From Arthrobacter sp. B2a2-09 (lineage in GTDB: Bacteria > Actinomycetota > Actinomycetes > Actinomycetales > Micrococcaceae), in NCBI RefSeq assembly GCF_027587375.1, contig NZ_JAMXIC010000010.1, forward strand, positions 1-64,000: DNA of 64,000 bases. The letters run 5' to 3'. The stretch's first letter is position 1. Each line of letters opens with the position of its first letter. Under the pieces are notes generated by a model. It did not search any database. It saw only the letters and a program-made list of their open reading frames with translations, and was not told where the DNA came from. Positions 49,951-57,024 of this stretch are shown piece by piece. A program made the translations under genes and the position numbers.

Positions 49951-50789
49951 ATGAGAATCCAGTGAAGCACGATGCAGTCGAACTCCGATGGCTTGCCGAC
50001 GGAACCTACTGGCTGGGCGGCTGCCTTTCGGCCAACGCCCAGGGGCAGGAAGTCCACTATCACGTCTCGTCCTATCTGGTGGTGGGCTCCAAGGCAGCGC
50101 TTTTGGTAGACACCGGGGATCCGGCTCACCGTGCCCTCCTTCTCGCCCAGCTGGAGTTGGTTCTCGGCGAACGCCCCCTGGATTATGTCTTCCCGACCCA
50201 TCCCGAAATCCCGCACGCCGGGAACTTGCCCGCCCTGCTGGACAAGTATCCCGAAGCGCTCGTGGTGGGGGATGTCCGCGACTACCATCTGCATTTCCCC
50301 GAGTACCGCTCCAGGTTCAGGACCCAGGCGGCGGGAAGCCGGATCGATCTTGGCGATCGGGAGTTCCGCTTCCTTCCGGCTTTCATCCGGGACCTGGAGA
50401 ACACGCTATGGGGCCACGACGACGGCGCCAGGATGATGTTTGTTTCGGACGGCTTCTCCTTTATCCACGATGTCCCCGCAGCGGGCGGGGATGGCGCAGC
50501 GGCAGAGGACGACGACGAACCGGTCCACCTTCCCGGCCAGTGCCGCCTGTTGTCCGGCGAGATGCCGGAACCTCCCACCGTGGAGCAAGCGGCGTATGGC
50601 ACTGGGCGGGCTCTCTACTGGACGAAGTTTGTGGACGTCAGTGATGCCTTCGGCGGCATAGAAGCCGTACTGGACACGCTTCCCACGAAGCTGATCGGCC
50701 CGGCCCACGGCAACGTGATCGACGACGTCGACGGAATGCTCAGGACGTCACTGGCCGCGCACAGGAAGGTCTTTGCGGAAGGCCACTGA
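49947..50789 (+). CDS. Metallo-beta-lactamase-fold protein, flavodiiron-like (type B, copy 2)
   Basis: A 280-residue paralogue of the protein at 45935. The metal motif is THPEIPH at residues 84-90, the same positions as copy 1, followed by AGNLPALLDKYP, VVGDVRDYHLHFP, a FIRDLENTLWG segment, FVSDGFSF and the kept histidine in PAHGNV. It begins with GTG inside the stop of type A. It keeps the same altered ligand set, so the change is not random decay. A short acidic insertion (AAEDDDE) precedes VHLPGQC. Confidence 0.8.
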   Translation: MNENPVKHDAVELRWLADGTYWLGGCLSANAQGQEVHYHVSSYLVVGSKAALLVDTGDPAHRALLLAQLELVLGERPLDYVFPTHPEIPHAGNLPALLDKYPEALVVGDVRDYHLHFPEYRSRFRTQAAGSRIDLGDREFRFLPAFIRDLENTLWGHDDGARMMFVSDGFSFIHDVPAAGGDGAAAEDDDEPVHLPGQCRLLSGEMPEPPTVEQAAYGTGRALYWTKFVDVSDAFGGIEAVLDTLPTKLIGPAHGNVIDDVDGMLRTSLAAHRKVFAEGH

Positions 50790-50792
50790 TTG

Positions 50793-50819
50793 TATAGTGA
50801 AGTTCAATTCAATATAATG
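50793..50819 (+). promoter_or_regulatory. Promoter/operator before the first PuuE-like gene
   Basis: A perfect TATAAT box (50813-50818) lies 17 bases after TTGTAT (50790). The element TATAGTGAAG (50793-50802) also occurs at 55403-55412 before the enamidase-like gene, followed in both by TTCAAT/CTTCGAT and AATGAA-like sequence. Confidence 0.62.
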
Positions 50820-50869
50820 AAAGAATGCGACGCTTCGATTGATAGCGACGAACGGCAAGGAGAGAGTCA

Positions 50870-51793
50870 ATGCGAGACCTCATTGGATACGGGGAAAACC
50901 CCCCGGTCGTGACTTGGCCAAATGGTGCCAAGGTGGCCATCTCCATGGTCATCAACTACGAGGAAGGCGCGGAGAGCTCCATAGAAGCCGGTGACGAAAG
51001 CGATGAAGACGTCACAATTTTCGGTGGCTGGTCTTCAGATCCGGCCCGGCGGAGCTTGATGAAGGAATCCTTTTTCGAGTACGGCAGCAGGGTAGGTATC
51101 TGGCGCTTTCTGGGTTTGCTCCGGGACTACAACGTGCCCGCGACCTTCATGGCTTGCGGTGTAGCCCTGGAACGGAACCCGGAGGCCGCCCAGGCGATCG
51201 TTCGCGACGGGCACGAGATTTGCGCGCACGGCTACAAATGGCGGGGAACTGTCGGAATGACTCCGGCAGAGGAACTGGCCGAAATCAGGGCCTGCGTCGC
51301 GGCGATCGAGGGAGTCTCGGGTGTTCGGCCGGTGGGTTGGTACGTCCGCGAAGGAATCACTGAGAACACCCGTGCGATCCTCAAGGACGAGGGCTTTCTC
51401 TATGACTCGAATTCCTATGCGGATGACCTGCCGTATTTCGTCTCCGCCGGAGAATCCCGCCATCTTGTGGTGCCCTACTCGGGCGACACGAACGACGCGA
51501 GGTTTTGGGGCCCCGGAAGCCTCGGGACAGCGGATGACTTCTTCAATGTACTGAAGGATAGCCTCGACTGCCTTCTGATCGAAGGGGAAACCGTTCCCAG
51601 GATGATGTCCGTTGGAGTGCACTTGCGCATCGGTGGGCGGCCCAGCGTCGCCTTGGGGGTTAGGCGCTTCCTGGAGTATGCCCTTGCAAGGAACGACGTT
51701 TGGTTCGCCACGAGGGAGGAAATTGCCCGGTGGTGGATCGCGAACCCGCCTGCTGCCGGCCAACTCGAAGCAGCTTACGAAGGCCGCGCGTGA
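50870..51793 (+). CDS. PuuE-like polysaccharide-deacetylase-fold protein (first)
   Basis: A 307-residue protein of the PuuE-type allantoinase family: MRDLIGYGENPPVVTWPNG and VINYEEGAE at the start, FFEYGSRVGIWRFLGLL, the metal histidine region HEICAHGYKW, and DSNSYADDLPYF. Such proteins open the allantoin ring or remove acyl groups. It begins a second block of the plus-strand locus after an operator-promoter and is followed by the cupin. A paralogue is encoded at 54449 on the other strand. The substrate is probably the nitrogen ring handled by the locus. Confidence 0.88.
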   Translation: MRDLIGYGENPPVVTWPNGAKVAISMVINYEEGAESSIEAGDESDEDVTIFGGWSSDPARRSLMKESFFEYGSRVGIWRFLGLLRDYNVPATFMACGVALERNPEAAQAIVRDGHEICAHGYKWRGTVGMTPAEELAEIRACVAAIEGVSGVRPVGWYVREGITENTRAILKDEGFLYDSNSYADDLPYFVSAGESRHLVVPYSGDTNDARFWGPGSLGTADDFFNVLKDSLDCLLIEGETVPRMMSVGVHLRIGGRPSVALGVRRFLEYALARNDVWFATREEIARWWIANPPAAGQLEAAYEGRA

Positions 51794-51822
51794 CTACGTC
51801 AATGCCGGGAGGAAGGACTCCA

Positions 51823-52224
51823 ATGGCCACGGATATTTCGCGCTTGGTCCATAACGTCAATGAGCAGGGCTTCACCGCGCTGGAGAAGACGGGACTTCGC
51901 GGACAAAGGGACCAAGGCCTCGTCTCCACGCTCATCTCACGTGAGCTGAGCGGATCCGACGACCTGTGCGTCAGCTGGGGCAGGATTCTCCCCGGGCAAC
52001 ATCACCTCTGCCATCATCATCCCGATGCCTCCGAGTTCTACGTGGTTATTTCGGGCGAGCCCCTCGTCCATCTGGGCGACACGGATTACCGGGCCAAGCC
52101 TGGCGATGGCATCTACATTCCCCGGGGCACCACCCATGGCATCACCAACGACGGCGACGAAGACGTCAACCTGGTTGTCGGGGTCAGCAAGCCCGCCGAC
52201 TGGCAGTTCGTGGCGGACGAGTGA
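51823..52224 (+). CDS. Small cupin-domain protein
   Basis: A 133-residue single-domain cupin. The metal motif is visible as GQHHLCHHHPDASEFYVVISGEP and the second motif as PGDGIYIPRGTTHGITN. ATG 51823 follows GGGAGGAAGGA. The stop overlaps the next start (TGATG). Such proteins can be isomerases, dioxygenases or ligand binders. Close coupling to the HpaI-like aldolase suggests it acts on the aldolase substrate or product. Confidence 0.85.
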   Translation: MATDISRLVHNVNEQGFTALEKTGLRGQRDQGLVSTLISRELSGSDDLCVSWGRILPGQHHLCHHHPDASEFYVVISGEPLVHLGDTDYRAKPGDGIYIPRGTTHGITNDGDEDVNLVVGVSKPADWQFVADE

Positions 52225-52967
52225 TGGCAACGTCTTCGCTGGTCCGGCAGGTCGGACTCATCACGGCCGAGCCGACCCCCACGCTGTTGTCCGTGGTCGC
52301 CTACCGGAACCTGGATTTCGTGGTCCTCGACGCAGAACAGACAACCTTGACGCTGCAGCAGTGCGCGGACGCGGCCCAACGGCTGTCAGGCGCCAATACC
52401 CGGGTCGCCGTCCGTGTCCCTGACCTTGATGACATGACCTTGGTAGCCTTCGCCAATACAGGCGTGGACGAGATTGTGCTCCCCAGGGTGCGGCATCCGA
52501 AAGAACTTGAACGGGCCTACCGGGCGACGAGGTTTGGCCCTTATGGGTCCCGGCCAAAACAGGCTTCGTTCGCATCGGCGTTCGGGGCGGACTATTCGCT
52601 GGAGCCCCGGCTGACGGTGCTTTTTGAGACGGTGGAAGCCGTCGACGCCGTCGAAGACTTCGTGGCTTTGGAGTGTTTCGACGGCGGCTGGGTGGGCCCC
52701 ACGGACCTTGCCGCCGAACTGCTGAAGCAGGGGAGGCCCGGTGCGCCCGCGCTTGAGGAATCCGTCCAGCGCGTCGTCGACGTCCTCGGAGCTGCCGGCC
52801 AAAGCGTGGGCCTTCCCGCAGCCGACATTGCCAGTGCCGGGGATGTCCACGCCCGGGGTGCCGATCGTGCCGCGGTGTACTGGGAGCGGGAGCTCGCCTC
52901 GATGATCGCGCAGCTGGCTGATGCCGTCGCTCCGGAGACGCGCTGGAAGAGGTGTGACTCCCTGTGA
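52224..52967 (+). CDS. HpcH/HpaI-type aldolase-like protein
   Basis: A 247-residue TIM-barrel protein. It shows FVVLDAEQ, in place of the common DxEHG, then VRVPDLDD, PYGSRPKQASFASAFGADYS, LFETVEAVDAVEDF and GGWVGPTDLAAEL. The pattern fits HpaI-type class II aldolases that release pyruvate, but the histidine of DxEH is glutamine here, so activity may be changed. It is translationally coupled to the cupin. It ends the plus-strand block before the regulator gene. Confidence 0.82.
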   Translation: MATSSLVRQVGLITAEPTPTLLSVVAYRNLDFVVLDAEQTTLTLQQCADAAQRLSGANTRVAVRVPDLDDMTLVAFANTGVDEIVLPRVRHPKELERAYRATRFGPYGSRPKQASFASAFGADYSLEPRLTVLFETVEAVDAVEDFVALECFDGGWVGPTDLAAELLKQGRPGAPALEESVQRVVDVLGAAGQSVGLPAADIASAGDVHARGADRAAVYWERELASMIAQLADAVAPETRWKRCDSL

Positions 52968-53078
52968 AATTGAGCAGCGTGGTTCTTCTGCAGCGATGCC
53001 GATGCTGGCATGCTGTGACGATGAAGGCAGGCTCGACGCCGGAGGATCCTACCCGGATTCTTCGTTTAGTTGACGAGT

Positions 53079-53094
53079 CTTCGATATACTGATG
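53079..53094 (+). promoter_or_regulatory. CTTCGATAT operator before the XRE-cupin gene
   Basis: CTTCGATAT (53079-53087) overlaps a TATACT -10-like box (53085-53090) and is followed by GATGA. The same 9-mer occurs at 41272 and 55416. Its position suggests autoregulation. Confidence 0.6.
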
Positions 53095-53119
53095 AGTGCT
53101 GGAACACTGAGGAGCTGTA

Positions 53120-53737
53120 TTGGGAAGCACGGAAGTTGTTAAAGTCGAGGACGATGACACTCTGCACCGCAACCTGTGGATCACCCACTTGGGCGCCATG
53201 CTCAAGGAACAGCGTGCCGGGCGATTCACCGTTGAGGAATTGGCGGACCGGGCCGGTGTGAGCGCCGGACTGATCAGCCAGATCGAGCGCGGCATCGGTA
53301 ATCCGTCATTCGCCACGCTCCTTCGCCTGGCCAATTCCCTCGGTGTGCCGCTGGCGAGCATGTTCACCGATCCCAGCGAGACGCAGAACCACATGCTGGT
53401 GCGCCGAGCCGATCGCCGCCGCATTGAAATTCCTTCCCAGGGAATCGTCATGGAACTGATCGTGCCCGATGCGGACCGGAAGCTTGGCGTCATCAACATG
53501 ACTATCCCTGCGCATTTCGACGGCGCAGAGGTTCCGCACTCCCACGAGGGTGAGGAATGTGTTGTGGTCCAGACCGGCACGCTCGTTGCGAGTGTCGGCG
53601 GGCAGGAATTCACCTTGGGCGAGGGCGACAGCCTGACCTATGACGCAACCCTGCCGCATTGGTGGAGCAACCTCACGGATACCGCCGCGGTCATGGTGGC
53701 GATCTCGACGCCGCCGTCGCTGGGTAAGTCCCATTGA
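53120..53737 (+). CDS. XRE-cupin transcriptional regulator
   Basis: A 205-residue regulator with an N-terminal XRE helix-turn-helix (about 25-85: FTVEELADRAGVSAGLISQIERG and NPSFATLLRLANSLGVPLASMF) and a C-terminal cupin (about 115-200: PHSHEGEECVVVQTGTL and LGEGDSLTYDATLPHWWSN). It starts with TTG behind a strong GAGGAG. Such proteins control adjacent catabolic operons with the cupin sensing a small molecule. It lies in the middle of the locus and probably binds the CTTCRATA sites. The stop overlaps the next gene. Confidence 0.9.
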   Translation: MGSTEVVKVEDDDTLHRNLWITHLGAMLKEQRAGRFTVEELADRAGVSAGLISQIERGIGNPSFATLLRLANSLGVPLASMFTDPSETQNHMLVRRADRRRIEIPSQGIVMELIVPDADRKLGVINMTIPAHFDGAEVPHSHEGEECVVVQTGTLVASVGGQEFTLGEGDSLTYDATLPHWWSNLTDTAAVMVAISTPPSLGKSH

Positions 53738-54459
53738 CGAGCCGTCCGCCTGGCCCCTCTTCCCGCTTGGGGATGCTCGTGCCGTCGTCGAACTCCAACG
53801 CGGAGTCCCTGACAGCTGACATCCTGGCCGGATCGCCGGACGTCGGGGTCCACTACAGCCGTTTCCGGCTCCCGGCGGACCTCGATGACCGCATCGACGC
53901 CAAGGTTCTCGGCGACGCGCCGTCGCTGCTCAGTGATGCTGAGCTGGATGCCATCGCGTTCCACGGAACGTCGGGTTCCTGGACCGGCCTCGAAGGCGAC
54001 CGGGCGCTCGCCGAATCTTTGACGGAGGCCACCGGCGCGCCGGCGACCACCGCATCCCTGGCGCTTGTGGCCGCCCTGGAGGCGCTCGACGCCGGCCGGG
54101 TCGCCGTCGTTTTTCCCGGCCCGGAAATCATTATGGCGCTCATTGAACGTGAGTACGCGGCCAGCGGCCTGGACGTAGTCCGTTCCTCGGTGCCCGCGAC
54201 GTCGATGTCCAATCCGGAAATTTCGCGAATGTCCGCCGCGGATATCGGCGCGCTGATGAAGCCCGCCTTTGGCTCCGACGTCGACGCGGTGGTCTGTATC
54301 GGGACGAACCTTCGTTCGGCGTATCTGGCGGCCGGATTCGAATCCGAGTTCGGGGTGCCTGTCGTCGACAGCGCAACGGCCACGCTGTGGCATCTCCTCC
54401 GACTGGCCGGAACCGCGCGCCCGATCCCGGGATGGGGCGCGCTCCTCGCTACCGCTTAG
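53734..54459 (+). CDS. Maleate isomerase/Asp-Glu racemase-fold protein lacking catalytic cysteines
   Basis: A 241-residue protein of the maleate isomerase and arylmalonate decarboxylase family: GMLVPSSNSNAESL, IAFHGTSGSWTGLEGDRALAESL, VAVVFPGPEIIMALIEREY and ATLWHLLRLAG. The first catalytic CTSGS is GTSGS (Gly78), and the second SCTNL is IGTNL (Gly190), so neither cysteine is in place; Cys188 is two residues off. It starts with TTG in the stop of the XRE-cupin gene. It may use another mechanism, bind ligand only, or be a decarboxylase-like variant. It overlaps the convergent PuuE-like gene by eleven bases. Confidence 0.83.
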   Translation: MTSRPPGPSSRLGMLVPSSNSNAESLTADILAGSPDVGVHYSRFRLPADLDDRIDAKVLGDAPSLLSDAELDAIAFHGTSGSWTGLEGDRALAESLTEATGAPATTASLALVAALEALDAGRVAVVFPGPEIIMALIEREYAASGLDVVRSSVPATSMSNPEISRMSAADIGALMKPAFGSDVDAVVCIGTNLRSAYLAAGFESEFGVPVVDSATATLWHLLRLAGTARPIPGWGALLATA

Positions 54460-55369
54460 GGCGGGTATTCACCAGCCAAGCTTCGATGATCTGCGAACGC
54501 GTCGCAATCCACGCGGAATTCTTGCTCGCGTGGGACAGGAACGCGTCCAGGGCAGCTGCGTAGGCGGGCCGGCCAATGAGGCGCGGGTGGAGGCCCACGT
54601 TCATGACGGACGGGCCGGACCGGCTGTCAGTAAGCATCATGTCCAGCGCGCCGCACAATTGGCGGGCGAATGCGGTGGCCGTCGGGAACTGCCTGAAGAG
54701 GCCCGAGTCGTTGGTGTCCCCGGCGTAGGGCAACACGGGCAATGCTGTCCCGTTGCTCTCAGTTCCCTCCGTCCCCGTTCCAAAATGTGGCAAATCATCA
54801 TTGAAGCTATTGGACTCATACATGAATCCAGCGGCGGCGAGAATGTCCCGCGTACCCGGGTTGAGTCCGTCGCGGGAGTACCAGCTGGTGGGCGGAACGC
54901 CTGTGCTCCTGGCGATGGAGTCGCGGGACGCAGTAATGAGCGCGCGTTCCTCGTCCGGAGCAAGCCCGGCGTGGGTGTCCCAGTTGTAACCGTGGTCGGC
55001 AATTTCGTGGCCATCCCTGACGAGTGCCGCCGAGATTTGCTCGTTTTGCTCGAGTGCCGTGGCACAGCAGAAAGCTGTTGCCCTCGCGTTGTGGCGCCTC
55101 AGAATGCGCAAAACGCGCCAGATGCCTGCCCTGGATCCGTACTCGAAAGCCGATTCCAGCGTGAGATTCCGGACCGCGGGGTGGGCGGGGTGCTTGATCC
55201 AATGCGCTCCGAGATCGTCCGCGGGGCCTCCGCGTGCGATGCTGCGCTCAGCGCCGTCTTCGACATTGATCACCAGGGACACGGCGACGCGTGCGCCTCC
55301 AGGCCAACGGAACTCCGGTGGATCCTCGCCGTAGCCAACGAAATCTCGGGTGGTGGAGGGGACGGACAC
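54449..55369 (-). CDS. PuuE-like polysaccharide-deacetylase-fold protein (second)
   Basis: A 306-residue paralogue of the protein at 50870. It shows RDFVGYGEDPPEFRWPGGARVAVS, VINVEDGAERS, SAFEYGSRAGIWRVLRIL, HEIADHGYNWDTH and ESNSFNDDLPHF. NVEDGAE replaces the NYEEGAE of the first copy, so the two may prefer different rings. It is the only minus-strand gene in this part and ends inside the maleate-isomerase-fold gene. It shares the control region with the enamidase-like gene upstream. Confidence 0.87.
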   Translation of the reverse strand: MSVPSTTRDFVGYGEDPPEFRWPGGARVAVSLVINVEDGAERSIARGGPADDLGAHWIKHPAHPAVRNLTLESAFEYGSRAGIWRVLRILRRHNARATAFCCATALEQNEQISAALVRDGHEIADHGYNWDTHAGLAPDEERALITASRDSIARSTGVPPTSWYSRDGLNPGTRDILAAAGFMYESNSFNDDLPHFGTGTEGTESNGTALPVLPYAGDTNDSGLFRQFPTATAFARQLCGALDMMLTDSRSGPSVMNVGLHPRLIGRPAYAAALDAFLSHASKNSAWIATRSQIIEAWLVNTRPKR

Positions 55370-55402
55370 TATGGAATCTCCTCTGCGGCTTTTATCTGTG
55401 GT

Positions 55403-55427
55403 TATAGTGAAGATACTTCGATATCAT
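55403..55427. promoter_or_regulatory. Divergent CTTCGATAT operator and promoter
   Basis: TATAGTGAAG is followed by a GAAG-ATA-CTTC palindrome (55409-55419), CTTCGATAT (55416-55424) and a TATCAT -10-like box (55422-55427). It lies between the minus-strand PuuE-like gene and the plus-strand enamidase-like gene and matches the site at 50793. Confidence 0.65.
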
Positions 55428-55450
55428 GAACGTAATCGATAGGGAGTCGA

Positions 55451-56839
55451 ATGTCTACGCTCATCCACGGTGGCACCGTAGTGCCAGGCACGGGCAATAT
55501 GGTGGTCGAATCAGGAGCGGTCATCCTGCGCCACGGGCGCGTCGCCGACGTTCTCGAGCGTTGGGATCGCGATCAAGCCTTCGACGGCGAGGTGATCGAC
55601 GCGAGCGGATGCGTCGTGATGCCTGGCCTCATTAATAGCCACGTCCACGGGGTGACTCCCGGCCCGCTCATGCCCAGCGGCGCCCCCGCGCTGCCCGACG
55701 ACGAATGGCTGGCGAATCTTGACCGGCACCTTCTTGCGGGAACCACCACAGTGCTGAACCTTTGCGGCTTTTGCACCATGGACCACGTCCGGGAAGCGGA
55801 CCGGCGCCATGCGGTCCATGTCCGGGGAGCCACAACGTACTTGCCCGAGGCTGAGCGGGCCGCACGAATGGCTGACGGCAGGGGACTGCCCGCGCAGTCC
55901 GGCCACAGCACCGTGGAGAAGATGCTCAACGACGGCGCGATCGCGATCGGTGAGCTCGGCGGCGGGCAGACCCTCGGCGGGGGAGGGCAGGATCTGAGCT
56001 ACATCCCGCGCGCCATCGAAAGGGCGAGCGGCGTGCGGGTGCACTCGGCGCAGGCCCGGCGAATGAAGGAAGCCGTGCTTGGCCGGTTCATCGACCCGGA
56101 CGCTTGCGACATGGCCGAACTGGGCGCCGCGGCCGCTGAGGCAGGCTTGGAAGGACAAATCGACCTCGCTGAATTGAGGAAGATCATCGCGGATTCCGTG
56201 TTGCCCTCCATCGAGCCGGCACTCAACGGCATCCGGGAAGGCGTTCAGGCCGCGGCGCGTTATGGCGTGCCGGCGATCCTGCACAGCGCAGCCGCGACAG
56301 CACGGGTCATGCGAGAACTCATGGACGGGACACGCGGCGCGAAGACACCCAGTGCCAAGGCGAGCGTCATTGCCTCCCACGCCAACCACCCCTCGCACAC
56401 CCCAGCGGAGGCACTGGCGCTGGCCAAGCTCGGCAGGGACCACGGCTGGTCAGCCGAAGTTTCCGTTTTCGATCTCCTGCACCGCAAACAGACCGTGACC
56501 ACGCGGGAGCATTGGGATGTTCTGCTGAAGGAGCCCGGGCTCGTGGACGTCCTCGCCACCGACTACGGCCACGAGGGCCATCACGATGAATTGATCTCGG
56601 CCGTGCAGGATGTCGCCGAGCACCGCTATCGATCCTTGGCCGGGGCAGTGGCCATGGCGACGTCGGCAGTGACCGGGCTGATTCCGGGGATTGCACCGAA
56701 CGGTGGGCGGATCGAGGCGGGGCGGGATGCCGACGTCGTAGTGGCCAGCGCCGAAGACTTCAGGGACGTGCGCTTCGTGTTCGTCGGTGGCGTCTGCGTG
56801 GTGCGGGATGGTCGGCTGACTCCGGCGGCGCGCCGGTGA
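55451..56839 (+). CDS. Enamidase-like amidohydrolase
   Basis: A 462-residue metal-dependent amidohydrolase. Motifs include MPGLINSHVHG, AIAIGELGGGQTLGGGGQD, VIASHANHPSHTPAEALALA and the aspartate in LATDYGHEGHHDE, ending with NGGRIEAGRDADVVV. The GELGGG region and SHANH resemble enamidase of anaerobic nicotinate breakdown, though other amidohydrolases share them. The start follows AGGGAG. The stop overlaps the small AtzG-like gene (GTGA), beginning a three-gene set that would hydrolyse cyclic amides and then linear amides. Confidence 0.82.
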   Translation: MSTLIHGGTVVPGTGNMVVESGAVILRHGRVADVLERWDRDQAFDGEVIDASGCVVMPGLINSHVHGVTPGPLMPSGAPALPDDEWLANLDRHLLAGTTTVLNLCGFCTMDHVREADRRHAVHVRGATTYLPEAERAARMADGRGLPAQSGHSTVEKMLNDGAIAIGELGGGQTLGGGGQDLSYIPRAIERASGVRVHSAQARRMKEAVLGRFIDPDACDMAELGAAAAEAGLEGQIDLAELRKIIADSVLPSIEPALNGIREGVQAAARYGVPAILHSAAATARVMRELMDGTRGAKTPSAKASVIASHANHPSHTPAEALALAKLGRDHGWSAEVSVFDLLHRKQTVTTREHWDVLLKEPGLVDVLATDYGHEGHHDELISAVQDVAEHRYRSLAGAVAMATSAVTGLIPGIAPNGGRIEAGRDADVVVASAEDFRDVRFVFVGGVCVVRDGRLTPAARR

Positions 56840-57024
56840 GCGGGCAGCTGACTCCGGGGCAGCGCGCGCGACTCATCGAGCTGGTTGGCGAGACCATCCA
56901 GCAGGAGGACGCTGCCGCCGTCGAACGCTCATTCAATGACTTTCAGCGCGGCATGGCCGCGTTGAGGGCCGATTTCGACCCCCAACCTTTGCAGGAAGCC
57001 CCGGGAGGTGGCGTGAATGACTGA
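56836..57024 (+). CDS. AtzG/GatC-like small partner of the amidase
   Basis: A 62-residue protein starting with GTG in the stop of the amidohydrolase. It has a helical LTPGQRARLIELVGETIQQED and a C-terminal extended ADFDPQPLQEAPGGGVND, a shape like the GatC/AtzG subunits that wrap around amidase-signature enzymes. It overlaps the amidase start by eight bases, so co-translation is nearly certain. In the AtzEG complex such a subunit stabilises the hydrolase. The call rests on size, layout and partner. Confidence 0.72.
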   Translation: MSGQLTPGQRARLIELVGETIQQEDAAAVERSFNDFQRGMAALRADFDPQPLQEAPGGGVND

